A stretch of DNA of 64,000 bases, taken from Acidobacteria bacterium AB60 (GTDB taxonomy: Bacteria; Acidobacteriota; Terriglobia; Terriglobales; Acidobacteriaceae). Position 1 is the stretch's first letter. Each line of letters opens with the position of its first letter. Location of the stretch: NCBI GenBank assembly GCA_008682415.1, contig VANK01000016.1:1-64000 (forward strand). The letters run 5' to 3'. Below the pieces are notes generated by a model, which saw only the letters and a list, made by a program, of their open reading frames with translations, was not told where the DNA came from and searched no databases. Both the position numbers and the translations under genes were made by a program. Below are positions 1-10,904 of the stretch, one piece after another.

Positions 1-1
1 C

Positions 2-2032
2 CCCCACGGCCCTCCCCCTTCCAAAGCTGCCCCCGCCATCCCCAATGTGATCCTCGACGCCACCGGCCTCGGCTCTCCGGTCATCCTCGACAAGAACTGG
101 CGCGTCGGCGTCACCGGTAATCAGGATGCCGCCAACCCCAGCTTTGACGACACAACCTGGGACGTCCGAAACGCCTCCGATGCCATCGCCGAGGTCCCCG
201 ACGAGGATCGCCCGCCCGGACCGCCCCCCTCCGATCGCGCCCCCGAGACGCCGCGGGACCATCCGCCCGGCCACCACCGGCCCTACGTCTGGTTTCGAAT
301 GCACATCAAGCTGGCGCAAAACCATGGGCCGGTCTGCCTCTTTATCCAGCTCCCAGTCTCCCAGGCCGCCTCTCCGTGGACCGGGAATGAAGGCCCACCC
401 GTGGATGTCTACGCCAACGGGACCGAAGTGCGCCCCGACGGCCCGGGCAGCGACGATCCCGGGCAGTTCCAGCCCATCTCGCGCGTCTACCGCCTCAATG
501 TCCCCGAGGGCGAAACTTCGCTCACTCTGGTGCTCCGGACCATCTACATTCCCTTCGGCTTCGGCGCCTATACCAGCTTCTTCGCCAACCGCACCCTGTT
601 CCTGGGGCATGCCGACGATCTGAACAAGTCTCTCGAGTTGTGGACCGTCCACAGCCTGTTCGAAAGGCTCCCGCGCCTCATTAACGGCATCTTGCTCACG
701 GTTCTGGGCGCCTTCCTCATCGCCCTCTACTTCGCGCAGAAAGGGCACCGCGAATACCTCTGGCTCGCCCTCCACGAATTTGTGCAGGCCCCGGTCGCCT
801 TCGTTGATATGGCCGGCAGCGGCGCCTACCTCGACCGATTCTGGTACGCCGCCACCATCCTCGAGCTGGTCCTCATCTCGGCATACCTCTACTTTGAATT
901 TCTGGTCGCCTTCCTGGCGCTCCGGCCGAAATGGTACGTGCGCTGGCTGCGCTACACGGCCCCGATCCTGATCTTCCCGGGACCCATCCTGCTGCTCGTA
1001 GGCCATGGAAGCGAAATCGGCTGGCTGCTGTTGGTCGTTAGTTTGGGGAACGTCTTCTGGGTGCTGGGATGGCTGCTTTTCTGCGGCATCACGTTGGTAG
1101 CCGCTACCATCAAGCGCAACTTCGAGGCGGGTCTGCTGCTCTTCCCCCTCATCTTGAGTTTCGTGGGCATCCTCGAGCCCATCGTGACCGCCGGCATGAA
1201 AGACGTCAGCGGCCGGCCTTATCACTCGCCGCTCACCTTCGTCGCCGGACCCGTACCCATCCACTTCGCGTCGGTCGCCGATTTCATCGGAATGCTGGCG
1301 ATCGTGGTGATCATCTTCGCCCGCTTCCTCCGCATCCATCGCGACCGCGAACGCGCTTCGAGCGAACTGGCGGCGGCGCGCAGTGTCCAGGAACTGATGA
1401 TCCCCCAGGAGCGGCTGCAAACCCCCGGATTCGAGGTCGACTCCGTCTACAATCCGGCGAATGAAGTCGGCGGGGATTTCTTCCACGTCGAAGCTACCCC
1501 CGACGGAGGCCTGCTGGTGGTCATCGGCGACGTCGCCGGCAAAGGCCTGAAGGCGGCCATGAACGTCTCCATGCTGATGGGCGCCTTGCGCCGCACCGGC
1601 GAGCGGGCGCCGGCCAGGATCCTCCAGTCCCTCAATCGGGTGCTCGTGGGCAGCGACAGCTTCACCACCTGCCAGGCGGCGTGGTTTGGTCCCGACGGCG
1701 AACTGGTCGTCGCCAACGCTGGCCACCTGCCTCCCTACCTCAACACCCAGGAAGTGCGCGTGCCCGGCGGGCTCCCCCTGGGCGTCGTCGCCGACGTGAG
1801 TTACCAGGAGGTGCGGCTCTATCTCCACCCCGGAGACCGGCTCCTCCTGCTCTCCGATGGCGTGGTCGAGGCGCGACACTCCTCCGGCGAGCTCTTCGGT
1901 TTCGAGCGCGTCCACAACCTCAGCAACCAATCGGCGTTCTATATCGCCGACGCCGCCCGGGAGTTCGGCCAGGAAGACGACATCACCGTCCTTACCGTCC
2001 GCCGCCTCGCCCAGGCTATGGCGGCCGCCTAA
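2..2032 (+). CDS. Membrane-anchored SpoIIE/PP2C-type serine phosphatase, 5' end outside window
   Basis: The reading frame is open to the window edge, so the true start and probably a signal peptide lie upstream; the first internal start is GTG at 47. Residues below count from there. The N-terminal ~200 residues look like an extracytoplasmic beta-sandwich ligand domain. About seven hydrophobic segments follow (roughly 205-430), as in 7TMR-DISM receptors. A short coiled linker then leads to a C-terminal PP2C phosphatase (about 445-655). Its metal-binding motifs are visible: EVGGDFF, GDVAGKG, NAGH, LLSDGVVEA and QEDDITVL. Such proteins sense an external or membrane signal and dephosphorylate a partner, often an anti-sigma antagonist, in the cytoplasm. 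No partner-switch gene is adjacent, so the target is unknown. Family assignment is firm; the ligand domain is inferred. Confidence 0.9.
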   Translation, partial: PHGPPPSKAAPAIPNVILDATGLGSPVILDKNWRVGVTGNQDAANPSFDDTTWDVRNASDAIAEVPDEDRPPGPPPSDRAPETPRDHPPGHHRPYVWFRMHIKLAQNHGPVCLFIQLPVSQAASPWTGNEGPPVDVYANGTEVRPDGPGSDDPGQFQPISRVYRLNVPEGETSLTLVLRTIYIPFGFGAYTSFFANRTLFLGHADDLNKSLELWTVHSLFERLPRLINGILLTVLGAFLIALYFAQKGHREYLWLALHEFVQAPVAFVDMAGSGAYLDRFWYAATILELVLISAYLYFEFLVAFLALRPKWYVRWLRYTAPILIFPGPILLLVGHGSEIGWLLLVVSLGNVFWVLGWLLFCGITLVAATIKRNFEAGLLLFPLILSFVGILEPIVTAGMKDVSGRPYHSPLTFVAGPVPIHFASVADFIGMLAIVVIIFARFLRIHRDRERASSELAAARSVQELMIPQERLQTPGFEVDSVYNPANEVGGDFFHVEATPDGGLLVVIGDVAGKGLKAAMNVSMLMGALRRTGERAPARILQSLNRVLVGSDSFTTCQAAWFGPDGELVVANAGHLPPYLNTQEVRVPGGLPLGVVADVSYQEVRLYLHPGDRLLLLSDGVVEARHSSGELFGFERVHNLSNQSAFYIADAAREFGQEDDITVLTVRRLAQAMAAA

Positions 2033-2103
2033 CCCCTGTCGCCAATCCCTGTTCCCTGATCTCTGTTCTCTGATCCCTGCCCTTTCTGCATCGAAGACCT
2101 TGT

Positions 2104-4278
<2,175 letters not shown>

Positions 4279-4318
4279 ATTGGTTGTCGCAGTTGATCTC
4301 AATGGAGGAGATCCCCCT

Positions 4319-4660
4319 ATGTCCCTGAAACGGATTCACGCCGCGCTCCTGAGTCTGGCGGCCTTCCTTTTCCTCGGTGCGGCGCCCGCCCTGGTGGCTC
4401 AGACGGCCCCGGCCAAAACCCCCACCGCACAGACCGCAAAGCCCGCCGCGGCCAAACTGGTCGACATCAACTCCGCGACCGCGGATCAGCTCAAGGCGCT
4501 GCCCGGCATCGGCGACGCCTACTCGCAAAAAATCATCGCCGGCCGCCCCTATGCCAATAAGACACAGCTCAAGACCAAGGGCATCCTCCCCGACGCCACG
4601 TATAACAAGATCGCCGGAATGATCGTCGCCAAGCAGCCCGCCAAGGCAAAAGCCAAGTAA
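4319..4660 (+). CDS. Small secreted helix-hairpin-helix (ComEA-like) protein
   Basis: I chose the ATG at 4319 because GGAGGAG lies 8 bases before it and translation then opens with a signal peptide (Lys/Arg, then a Leu/Ala-rich core ending near LVAQTA). The mature part is a short Ala/Pro/Lys linker and one ComEA-like domain. The pattern DINSATADQLKALPGIG followed by a second hairpin (TKGILPDATYNKIA) is typical of DNA-binding HhH repeats found in ComEA and PilW-like proteins. The Lys/Ala-rich C-terminus could also help DNA contact. The protein is about 113 residues and probably periplasmic. It lacks a ComEA membrane anchor apart from the signal sequence, so a role in DNA uptake is only a suggestion. 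A strong terminator follows. Confidence 0.82.
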   Translation: MSLKRIHAALLSLAAFLFLGAAPALVAQTAPAKTPTAQTAKPAAAKLVDINSATADQLKALPGIGDAYSQKIIAGRPYANKTQLKTKGILPDATYNKIAGMIVAKQPAKAKAK

Positions 4661-4680
4661 CCTTCCTCCGATCCAAAACA

Positions 4681-4710
4681 AAAGCCCCATCTTCGCGGTG
4701 GGGCTTTTTT
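4681..4710 (+). terminator. Rho-independent terminator after the HhH gene
   Basis: A 9-bp perfect stem (AAAGCCCCA / TGGGGCTTT) encloses a 9-base loop and runs into six T residues. It lies 20 bases after the HhH stop codon and separates it from the convergent inositol-3-phosphate synthase gene. The A-run on the other side would let it act in both directions. Confidence 0.9.
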
Positions 4711-4748
4711 GCTTCTGGCTAAGAGCTAAAAAGCTAATAGCTGCCTTT

Positions 4749-6092
4749 CTAGTCGTAGTACTCCAGGCCCAGGTGCGTGATCAGGTCCGCGCCCATGATG
4801 TGCCGCAGTGTGTTCTTCAGCTTCATCGACTGAATGAACAGGTCGTGCTCGGGATAGAGTCCCTCCGCCGTCTGCGGGCTCTTCAGGTAGAAGCTGAGCC
4901 ACTCCTGGATGCCGCGCGAACGCAGCTCCGGCGTGCGCTTTGCCAGGTCAAGGAACAACACCAGATCGAGCGCGATCGGCGCCGCCAGGATCGAGTCGCG
5001 GCAAAGGAAGTCCACCTTGATCTGCATCGGATAGCCGAGCCAGCCGAAGATGTCGATGTTGTCCCAGCCCTCTTTGTTGTCGCCGCGGGGCGGGTAATAG
5101 TTGATGCGGACCTTGTGGTAGATCTCCTTGTAGAGGTCGGGGTACAGCTCGGGCTGGAAGATGTATTCGAGCGAGCCAAGCTTCGACTCCTCTTTCGTCT
5201 TGAACGACTCGGGATCGTCGAGCACCTCGCCATCGCGGTTACCCAGGATGTTGGTCGAGTACCATCCGGAGACGCCCAGCAGCCGCGCCTTGAACGCCGG
5301 CGCCAGCACCGTCTTCATAAACGTCTGGCCGGTCTTGAAGTCCTTCCCGCAGATGGGAGCCGCGTTCTTCTTGGAGAGCTCGATCATCGCAGGCACGTCG
5401 ACCGTGAGATTGGGCGCCCCATTGGCAAACGGCACGCCTTCACTCAGCGCCGCATAGGCGTAGATCTGCGAGGGCGCGATACCGATGTCGTCTTCCTCCA
5501 GGCCCTTCTCAAAGGCAGCCAGCGACTGATGGACGGCTGAGGGCTCCAGGAAGATCTCCGTGGATCCGCACCAGATCATCACCACGCGCTCAACCGTCTT
5601 CTTGAATGCGCGGATATCGGCAATCACCTGGTCGGCCAGGTCGCGCTTGTTCTTGCCCTTCTTCACATGCGTCCCGTGCAGGCGCTTCACGTAGTACTGG
5701 TCAAAGACTGCCGGCAGCGGCTTGATGCTCTCCAGATAGGGTTTGAGCTGATCGAGCGTCTCCTTGTCCAGCACTTTGGCATGCGCGGCAGACTCGTACA
5801 CGTTGTCTTCAAAGATGTCCCAGCCCGTAAAGACCACATCGTTGAGATCGGCGAGAGGAACGAAATCGCGGATCAGCGGCGACTTGTTGTCCGTTCGCTT
5901 GCCCAGGCGAATCGTGCCCATCTGCGTCAGCGAGCCGATCGGCTTGGCCAGGCCGCGGCGCACCGCCTCCACGCCCGCGATCATCGTGGTCGCCACCGCG
6001 CCCAATCCCACCACCATCACGCCCAGCTTGCCCTTCGCTGCCTCAATCTTTGCGGCGCCTGACTTCGTGCCGCTTTGCTTCTCACTCGACAT
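4749..6092 (-). CDS. ino1: Inositol-3-phosphate synthase (myo-inositol-1-phosphate synthase)
   Basis: Converts glucose 6-phosphate to 1D-myo-inositol 3-phosphate using tightly bound NAD, the first step toward inositol lipids and other inositol compounds. The N-terminal Rossmann motif VMVVGLGAVATT, the conserved WCGSTEI-like segment, the GKDFKTGQT loop and NILGNRDG are all family hallmarks, as is the late KVDFLCRDSILAAP stretch. I prefer the ATG at 6092 over the upstream ATG at 6110, because AGAGGG sits 7 bases before 6092 and nothing similar precedes 6110. That gives about 447 residues, usual for bacterial members. No inositol-phosphatase or phosphatidylinositol gene is adjacent, so the end product is not evident from context. 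Confidence 0.95.
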   Translation of the reverse strand: MSSEKQSGTKSGAAKIEAAKGKLGVMVVGLGAVATTMIAGVEAVRRGLAKPIGSLTQMGTIRLGKRTDNKSPLIRDFVPLADLNDVVFTGWDIFEDNVYESAAHAKVLDKETLDQLKPYLESIKPLPAVFDQYYVKRLHGTHVKKGKNKRDLADQVIADIRAFKKTVERVVMIWCGSTEIFLEPSAVHQSLAAFEKGLEEDDIGIAPSQIYAYAALSEGVPFANGAPNLTVDVPAMIELSKKNAAPICGKDFKTGQTFMKTVLAPAFKARLLGVSGWYSTNILGNRDGEVLDDPESFKTKEESKLGSLEYIFQPELYPDLYKEIYHKVRINYYPPRGDNKEGWDNIDIFGWLGYPMQIKVDFLCRDSILAAPIALDLVLFLDLAKRTPELRSRGIQEWLSFYLKSPQTAEGLYPEHDLFIQSMKLKNTLRHIMGADLITHLGLEYYD

Positions 6093-6179
6093 TACCCAAC
6101 CCTCTTTCATGGCGGAAAATCCGCACGTTCAAAGAACCACTTGTTCTGAATGGATCAGTGTACGCCCGCGCCCTGCCGT

Positions 6180-6821
6180 CTACGTCGCGTTCGTCGGCTG
6201 GCGCGCGCGCCGCAGGTGCGACCACACAAACCAGATCACGCCGGCCACCAGCACAATCTCCACCGCAAGATGAAAGCGATGGAAGGCCGACTGAAAACGC
6301 GGATCCGTATGCCACCGTTCCCCCAGCTTCATGCCCGCGTAGGCCAGCGCATAGCACCACGGCCACGAGCCGACAAATGTGTACACATGAAATCGCATTT
6401 GCGGCATCTTGGCGATCCCCGCAGGAAATGCGATGAACGTCCGCACCACCGGCAGCAAACGCCCCACCAGCACCGTGATGCCGCCATACTTGTTGAAGAA
6501 GTAGGTCATGCGGTCCAGATCGTGGTGGCTCATCAAGACCCACTTGCCGTAACGCTCCACCAGCGGACGTCCGCCCCATGCGCCAATCCAGTACGCAATC
6601 ACGGAGCCGACATTGCAGCCAATCGCGCCCGCCGTCGCCACCCACAGAAGATTGAACTCGCCGCGGTACACCAGGTACCCCGCGAACGGCATGATGATCT
6701 CAGAGGGAAGCGGGACACATGCCGACTCGATCCCCATCAGCGCGGCTATCCCGGCGTATCCGCCGCCAGAAATCACACTGGTAACAAAGTGAACGAGAAA
6801 GGCCAGGATCTTTTCGGTCAT
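6180..6821 (-). CDS. DedA-family membrane protein
   Basis: A 213-residue integral membrane protein of the DedA/VTT superfamily, members of which act as undecaprenyl-phosphate or phospholipid flippases and support membrane homeostasis. The family signature is clear: an N-terminal re-entrant segment with ESACVPLPSEIIMPFAG, then GAIGCNVGSVIAYWIGAWGG, and the Arg-containing motif GRLLPVVRTFIAFPAG. The C-terminus is a transmembrane helix followed by a short basic tail. It is transcribed toward the inositol-3-phosphate synthase gene's promoter region in the same direction, about 90 bases upstream of it, so the two could share a transcript. The start has no clear Shine-Dalgarno sequence. Confidence 0.92.
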   Translation of the reverse strand: MTEKILAFLVHFVTSVISGGGYAGIAALMGIESACVPLPSEIIMPFAGYLVYRGEFNLLWVATAGAIGCNVGSVIAYWIGAWGGRPLVERYGKWVLMSHHDLDRMTYFFNKYGGITVLVGRLLPVVRTFIAFPAGIAKMPQMRFHVYTFVGSWPWCYALAYAGMKLGERWHTDPRFQSAFHRFHLAVEIVLVAGVIWFVWSHLRRARQPTNAT

Positions 6822-6973
6822 GCGCGACTTTCAGTATATCGTCCGAGACCAGCCCAACTCCGCTACGCCCGAGTGATGGCGCAACAACCGGATGCCCCAC
6901 CTTCCGGGGCCCCCGCGAACCTGCGTTCGTTCGGGTGGTGGGTCTTCGCGACGTCTCAGTTCTCCCATTGCGA

Positions 6974-7110
6974 TGTCATTCCGCAGCCCGCGAAAGCGGG
7001 CGGAATCTGCCCTGACAATTCCTCCCGCATCACAAAAGCCCGCTCCTCCCCGGAGGTGTCATCCCGTAGCGCAGCGAAGGGATCCGCAGTTGCTCTTGTT
7101 GTTGCCTTTT
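6974..7110. repeat. Degenerate copies of the dispersed ATTCC/GGAAT hairpin repeat
   Basis: The spacer before hemQ (6822-7356) holds no credible gene. It contains two decayed copies of the repeat family seen intact at 59.6-60.4 and 63.3-63.9 kb. The first, near 6974-7010, is a hairpin whose arms ATTCCGC and GCGGAAT enclose CCCGC-GAAA-GCGGG. The second, 7057-7110, keeps GTCATCCCGTAGCGCAGCG followed by GGATCCGCAGTTGCTCTTG. I rely on shared wording, not on an alignment score. Confidence 0.6.
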
Positions 7111-7356
7111 TCATCCTCTTGGGTGCCGCAAGGCGCCATGTGTGACTGCAGTTGCTCTAACCTGTGCCTTCTGCGACCCGGAGCGCGAAATCGGGTGTCA
7201 CACCGCATCGTTGATGTTGCGGGCGCATGTCTGCCTCTTCGCCTGGGCGGGATACTCTGGCCACGGCTCGCTATCGTCTCGCCCGGTAAGGCCCTGCAGC
7301 CCCGTGCCCCTTTTGCTACGATTGTCTCTGACTCAAGTCGCCGGAAGAGGTGCACG

Positions 7357-8187
7357 TTGGCTGATTTTCCTCCTGTCCCCCTCACGCTCGAAGGCGCGAG
7401 CGCGCTGCATCAGTTCTTTCGCTTCGACTGGACCGCCTGGCGAGCCTGCGGGGAGAGCGAGCGCCAAAGCATCCTTGCGGAAATCACCACGACGCTCAAC
7501 GCGCTGGAGAAGGCACCGGACGGCAAAGTCCACACCGCCCTCTTCTCCCAGCTCGGCCACAAGGGCGACCTCGTCCTCGTTCACTTCCGCGACACGCTCG
7601 AAGCGCTCAACCAGGTAGAGCTGGCGCTGGCGCAGACGGAGTTCTACGGGTTCCTCGATCAGCGGCACTCCTACGTCTCCGTGGTCGAACTCGGCCTCTA
7701 CGAGTCCACGCGCAAGACCTATGAGGCTGCCTCGGCCAAGGGGTTCGAGCAGCATTCGCCGGAGTGGAACGCGGAGGTGGAAGCGTCGCTCGAGCGCGGC
7801 GCCGCCGCCATGGCCCCGCGCCTCTGGCCCGGCGTGCCGGAGAGCAAATACCTCTGCTTCTACCCCATGGACCGCAAGCGCGATGAGCAGAAGAACTGGT
7901 ACTCGGTGCCCTTTGCGGAGCGCCAGCGCATGATGCACGAGCACGGAATGATTGGCCGCCGCTACGGCGACCGCGTCAAGCAGATCATCTCCGGCTCCAT
8001 CGGATACGACGATTGGGAATGGGGCGTCGATCTCTTCGCCGACGATCCGGTGGTCTTCAAAAAGCTCATCTACGAGATGCGCTTCGACGAGGTCAGCGCC
8101 GACTACGCCCTCTTCGGCCAGTTCTTCATCGCCCTGCGCCTCCCCATCGCCAACCTCGGTAACTGGCTCAGCGGTTCCCTGGCCTGA
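7357..8187 (+). CDS. hemQ: Coproheme decarboxylase HemQ (chlorite dismutase family)
   Basis: HemQ oxidatively decarboxylates coproheme III to heme b, the last step of the coproporphyrin-dependent heme pathway. The open frame runs far upstream, but homology begins only at ADFPPVPL. TTG at 7357 is the likely start since GGAAGAGG ends 6 bases before it. The protein is about 276 residues. The family signature YPMDRKRDEQKNWY contains the catalytic Tyr and its basic neighbours; the C-terminal half carries WGVDLFADDP and the helix around FKKLIYEMRFDEVSADYA, which includes the usual proximal region. It lies 5 bases before nth. Three other heme genes occur 3-7 kb downstream on the opposite strand, supporting the pathway assignment. 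Confidence 0.9.
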   Translation: MADFPPVPLTLEGASALHQFFRFDWTAWRACGESERQSILAEITTTLNALEKAPDGKVHTALFSQLGHKGDLVLVHFRDTLEALNQVELALAQTEFYGFLDQRHSYVSVVELGLYESTRKTYEAASAKGFEQHSPEWNAEVEASLERGAAAMAPRLWPGVPESKYLCFYPMDRKRDEQKNWYSVPFAERQRMMHEHGMIGRRYGDRVKQIISGSIGYDDWEWGVDLFADDPVVFKKLIYEMRFDEVSADYALFGQFFIALRLPIANLGNWLSGSLA

Positions 8188-8192
8188 CGATC

Positions 8193-8975
8193 ATGCCAAC
8201 CCTCAAGAAGAGTGCGCCCAACACGGCGAAAAAACCAGCGGCTGCGAAGAAGAGCAAACCCGCCGGCAATGCGAAGCTCGCGGAACGGCCCAGGCCGGCA
8301 AGCAGGAAGTCTGACGCGCCGCAGCGCGGCGATCTTGCGCCGGAGCGCATCGCCGCGATTCTCAAGGCGCTCGACGAGGCGTATCCCAACGCGGTCTGCG
8401 CCCTGACCCACACCTCGCCCTGGGAGCTGCTGGTCGCCACCATCCTCTCCGCGCAGTGCACGGACGCGCGGGTGAACATGGTGACGCCAGTGCTCTTCAA
8501 GCGCTTCCCCAGCCCGGCGGCCATGATGCAGGCCTCGCTGCCCGAGTTGGAGGAGATCATCCGCACCACCGGGTTCTTCCGCAACAAGGCCAAATCGATC
8601 AAGGGCGCGGCGCAGGCGATCGTAGAGCGGTTTGGCGGCAAGGTGCCGGAGACGCTGGAGGAACTGATCACTGTTCCCGGGGCCGCCCGCAAGACGGCCA
8701 ACGTGGTCTTAGGCGTGAGCTTCGGCAAGGCGGAAGGCGTGGTGGTGGACACGCATGTCTTCCGCATCGCGCACCGGCTGTCCCTGGTCAAGGGCGACAC
8801 CGCCCCGGCCGTGGAACAGGAACTGATGAAGATTCTTCCCTACGAGAAGTGGATCGACTTCTCCCACCAGATCATTCATCACGGACGGCAGGTGTGTCTT
8901 GCACGCAGCCCGCGGTGCAAGGACTGCAACCTGGAGACGATCTGCCACTCCAAGGACAAGACCTGGCAGTCGTGA
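8193..8975 (+). CDS. nth: Endonuclease III (DNA glycosylase/AP lyase)
   Basis: Removes oxidised pyrimidines and cleaves at the resulting abasic site. A Lys/Ala-rich N-terminal extension of about 45 residues, likely disordered and DNA-binding, precedes the HhH-GPD domain. The catalytic Lys lies in the hairpin VPGAARKTANVVL and the Asp in VVDTHVFRI. The [4Fe-4S] cluster ligands are in order C-x6-C-x2-C-x5-C near the end. The hairpin reads PGAARKTAN where PGVGRKTAN is usual, a Gly-to-Ala change at a normally tight turn. The gene follows hemQ by 5 bases and probably shares its transcript. Confidence 0.95.
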   Translation: MPTLKKSAPNTAKKPAAAKKSKPAGNAKLAERPRPASRKSDAPQRGDLAPERIAAILKALDEAYPNAVCALTHTSPWELLVATILSAQCTDARVNMVTPVLFKRFPSPAAMMQASLPELEEIIRTTGFFRNKAKSIKGAAQAIVERFGGKVPETLEELITVPGAARKTANVVLGVSFGKAEGVVVDTHVFRIAHRLSLVKGDTAPAVEQELMKILPYEKWIDFSHQIIHHGRQVCLARSPRCKDCNLETICHSKDKTWQS

Positions 8976-9068
8976 AGCGGCGGAGTTAGCCGCGCGGCGA
9001 GCGGAGCTAGCGGGGTTAGCGGTGCTGGCGGAGCTCGATCCGGGAGGCAAACCCGCTTTGCGCTACCC

Positions 9069-9560
9069 ACCCCCTCCCCCCTGCTGCACCATCTTCGGTG
9101 CAAAGCCGTTCGCATACATACGGCGCACGGGGGCCGAGTTGCGGTGGGGCGAGGTTGTTGCTTTTCCGCCCTTGCGGCAGGAAAAAGCCGCAAGGACGGG
9201 GCACGGGGCAGATTGCCCCACCCCCTCCCCCCTGCTGCACCATCTTCGGTGCAAAGCCGTTCAGCATACATACGGCGCACGGGGGGCCGAGTTGCGGTGG
9301 GCGAGGTTGTTGCTTTCCCGCCCTTGCGGCAGGAAAAAGCCGCAAGGACGGGGCACGGGGCAGATTGCGGGCGGCACCCACCCCTCCCCCCCTCTGCTGC
9401 ACCATCTTCGGTGCAAAACCGTTCCGCATACATGCGGCGCACGAGGGCCGAGGTGCGGAGGGGCGAGGTTGTTGCTTTCCCGCCCTTGCGGCAGGAAAAA
9501 GCCGCAAGGACGGGGCACGGGGCAGATTGCCCCCCTCCCCCCTCGTGCACCGGCTTTGGT
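9069..9560. repeat. Tandem repeat, ~151-162 bp unit, three copies plus a remnant
   Basis: Units begin at CTGCTGCACC near 9081, 9232 and 9394, with a decayed fourth from about 9540. Each unit contains a C-rich lead, the hairpin TGCACC-atcttc-GGTGCA, a CATACATACGGCGCACG segment, a purine-rich middle, and a second hairpin CTTGCGGC-aggaaaaa-GCCGCAAG, ending in GGACGGGGCACGGGGCA. Long open frames exist on both strands here only because the unit lacks stops; I do not regard them as genes. The repeats follow nth closely. Confidence 0.88.
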
Positions 9561-9795
9561 GCGATTCGTTCGCTTAGCGGCGTGGAGAGACACGTCCCCC
9601 TCAGGCTCCGCAGGACCCGTGAGGAGTATGCGCCGGTTTGTTGGGGATGATTGTGTCCGCGATCACGGGTGAGTGTGAGATGAACAAGTCGGAGTGCCGC
9701 TGACGGTGACCACGATTTTTGCGCGGGGAGTAAAACCCGGCAACCGGGAGAGAGGACCCGCGGCTAAAGCCCCTCCCCGCGCTAAGCGTTGACTC

Positions 9796-9813
9796 AGCGG
9801 CCTGAAGGCCGCT
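9796..9813. repeat. Small palindrome in gene-free spacer 9561-10051
   Basis: AGCGGCC-TGAA-GGCCGCT is a perfect 7-bp stem with a tetraloop. The surrounding 9561-10051 stretch holds no supported gene; it shows other short phrase-like pieces (for example CCCGGCAACCGGG and GCGGCTAAAGCCCC) that look like decayed repetitive extragenic elements. Confidence 0.5.
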
Positions 9814-10051
9814 GCTCCCTCCGGAAGAGCCTCCTCGCCCCGAGCCGAAGGGCGAGCGGAGGTTCGTGCTGCCCTGGTCTCGACAACGGGACCGGGTACT
9901 CTCCTCGACCAAGTGGCCTTCGCATAACAGACAAAAGTGGCTCTTGGTTCAGGCCGGTTGTCAGGGGTACGTTGAGTTACCCGGCGAACGAAGCCAAGGC
10001 CTGATTTGCACAACCGAGGAAACGAGGTGCGAGGGAGTGAGAGGAACTGTT

Positions 10052-10630
10052 TTGCGCATGCTCAGGGTATCTGTCGCGTTCTGTTGTCTGATCCAGGTTT
10101 TTCACGCGCCGCATGGAGCGGCACAAGAGAGCGCCGCGAAGGTGGGGCAGCTGCCGGCGCGCGATGGTCAGCACGATTTCGACTTCGAAGTAGGAACCTG
10201 GAAGACACATCTCAAACTGCTGGCGCACCCGCTCACGGGATCGACTACCTGGACGGAGTGCGAGGGGACAACGGTGGTCCGCAAAGTGTGGGACGGCAAG
10301 GCCAACCTGGTGGAACTTGAGGCCGACTGCCCGTCGGGCCACTTCGAGGGGCTGAATTTGCGGCTCTATAATCCGCAGGCCCACCAATGGAGCCTCAATT
10401 TTTCCAATGCGAAGGGCGGGACGCTGGGCCAGCCCACGGTTGGGGAATTCAAAAGCGGCCGCGGCGAGTTCTTCGACCAGGAACCCGTCAACGGCAGAGC
10501 GATCCTTGTGCGGTTTGTGATCACCGACATCACTCCGAATTCGTGCCGCTTTGAACAGTCGTTCTCCGACGATGGAGGCAAGACCTGGGAACTGAATTGG
10601 ATTGCAACCGATACTCGCGTTGTCGATTAA
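10052..10630 (+). CDS. Small secreted protein, DUF1579/lipocalin-like
   Basis: About 192 residues. TTG at 10052 has GAGAGGA 6 bases before it; the ATG at 10058 is an alternative. A signal peptide (RMLRVSVAFCC... to AAQES) leads to a mature domain opening with HDFDFEVGTWKTH. That FDF-x-GTW pattern resembles the first strand of DUF1579 and related beta-barrel proteins, whose ligands are mostly unknown. Other features are an ECEGTTVV strand, a GLNLRLYNPQ strand and a late DDGGKTWELNW segment. It lies alone between two repeat-containing spacers. The secreted beta-barrel character is well supported, the function is not. Confidence 0.75.
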   Translation: MRMLRVSVAFCCLIQVFHAPHGAAQESAAKVGQLPARDGQHDFDFEVGTWKTHLKLLAHPLTGSTTWTECEGTTVVRKVWDGKANLVELEADCPSGHFEGLNLRLYNPQAHQWSLNFSNAKGGTLGQPTVGEFKSGRGEFFDQEPVNGRAILVRFVITDITPNSCRFEQSFSDDGGKTWELNWIATDTRVVD

Positions 10631-10716
10631 CGATTCAGCGGGTCTCGTAAGTGCCCAGGGCCGATTCTTGCGGGATCGACTGAGAATGGGCACCTCGCGT
10701 CGTGCTGGGTTGAGAA

Positions 10717-10790
10717 AGAACAACCGCAAGTGCAACCGCGGATTCCTCCGCCTCGGTTACGCGAGGCTGCGGAATGACAGCTCTGTGGGG
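10717..10790. repeat. Single copy of the dispersed GGAAT hairpin repeat
   Basis: The arms GATTCCTCCGCCTCG and GCGAGGCTGCGGAATGACAG form an imperfect hairpin, preceded by AACAACCGCAAGTGCAACCGC. The wording matches the units at 59.6-60.4 kb in inverse orientation. The 10631-10904 spacer otherwise holds nothing I can identify. Confidence 0.7.
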
Positions 10791-10904
10791 AGTGGAGTTC
10801 CGGGGTGTGCCAGGTGGGTGGCAGCTTGAAATCCCAGGTGTAGGTTCGTGCTATCCCAGCTCCCAAGATCGGGACCTTGGGCGCCCATAAGGGTGACACC
10901 GGCG

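Noticed and set aside
4280..4318. Upstream start for the small HhH protein
   Set aside because: It would spoil the signal peptide; GGAGGAG before 4319 fixes the start.
6892..7356. N-terminal extension of HemQ to about 431 residues
   Set aside because: The extra 155 residues lie in repeat-containing spacer, lack homology, and a TTG with a good ribosome site starts the conserved protein at 7357.
8879..9672. Several long overlapping open frames on both strands at 9 kb, with Cys-rich or Gly-rich reading
   Set aside because: They exactly cover the tandem repeat; similar peptides repeat with the 151-bp period in all frames, and none has a ribosome site. They are shadows of repeat DNA.
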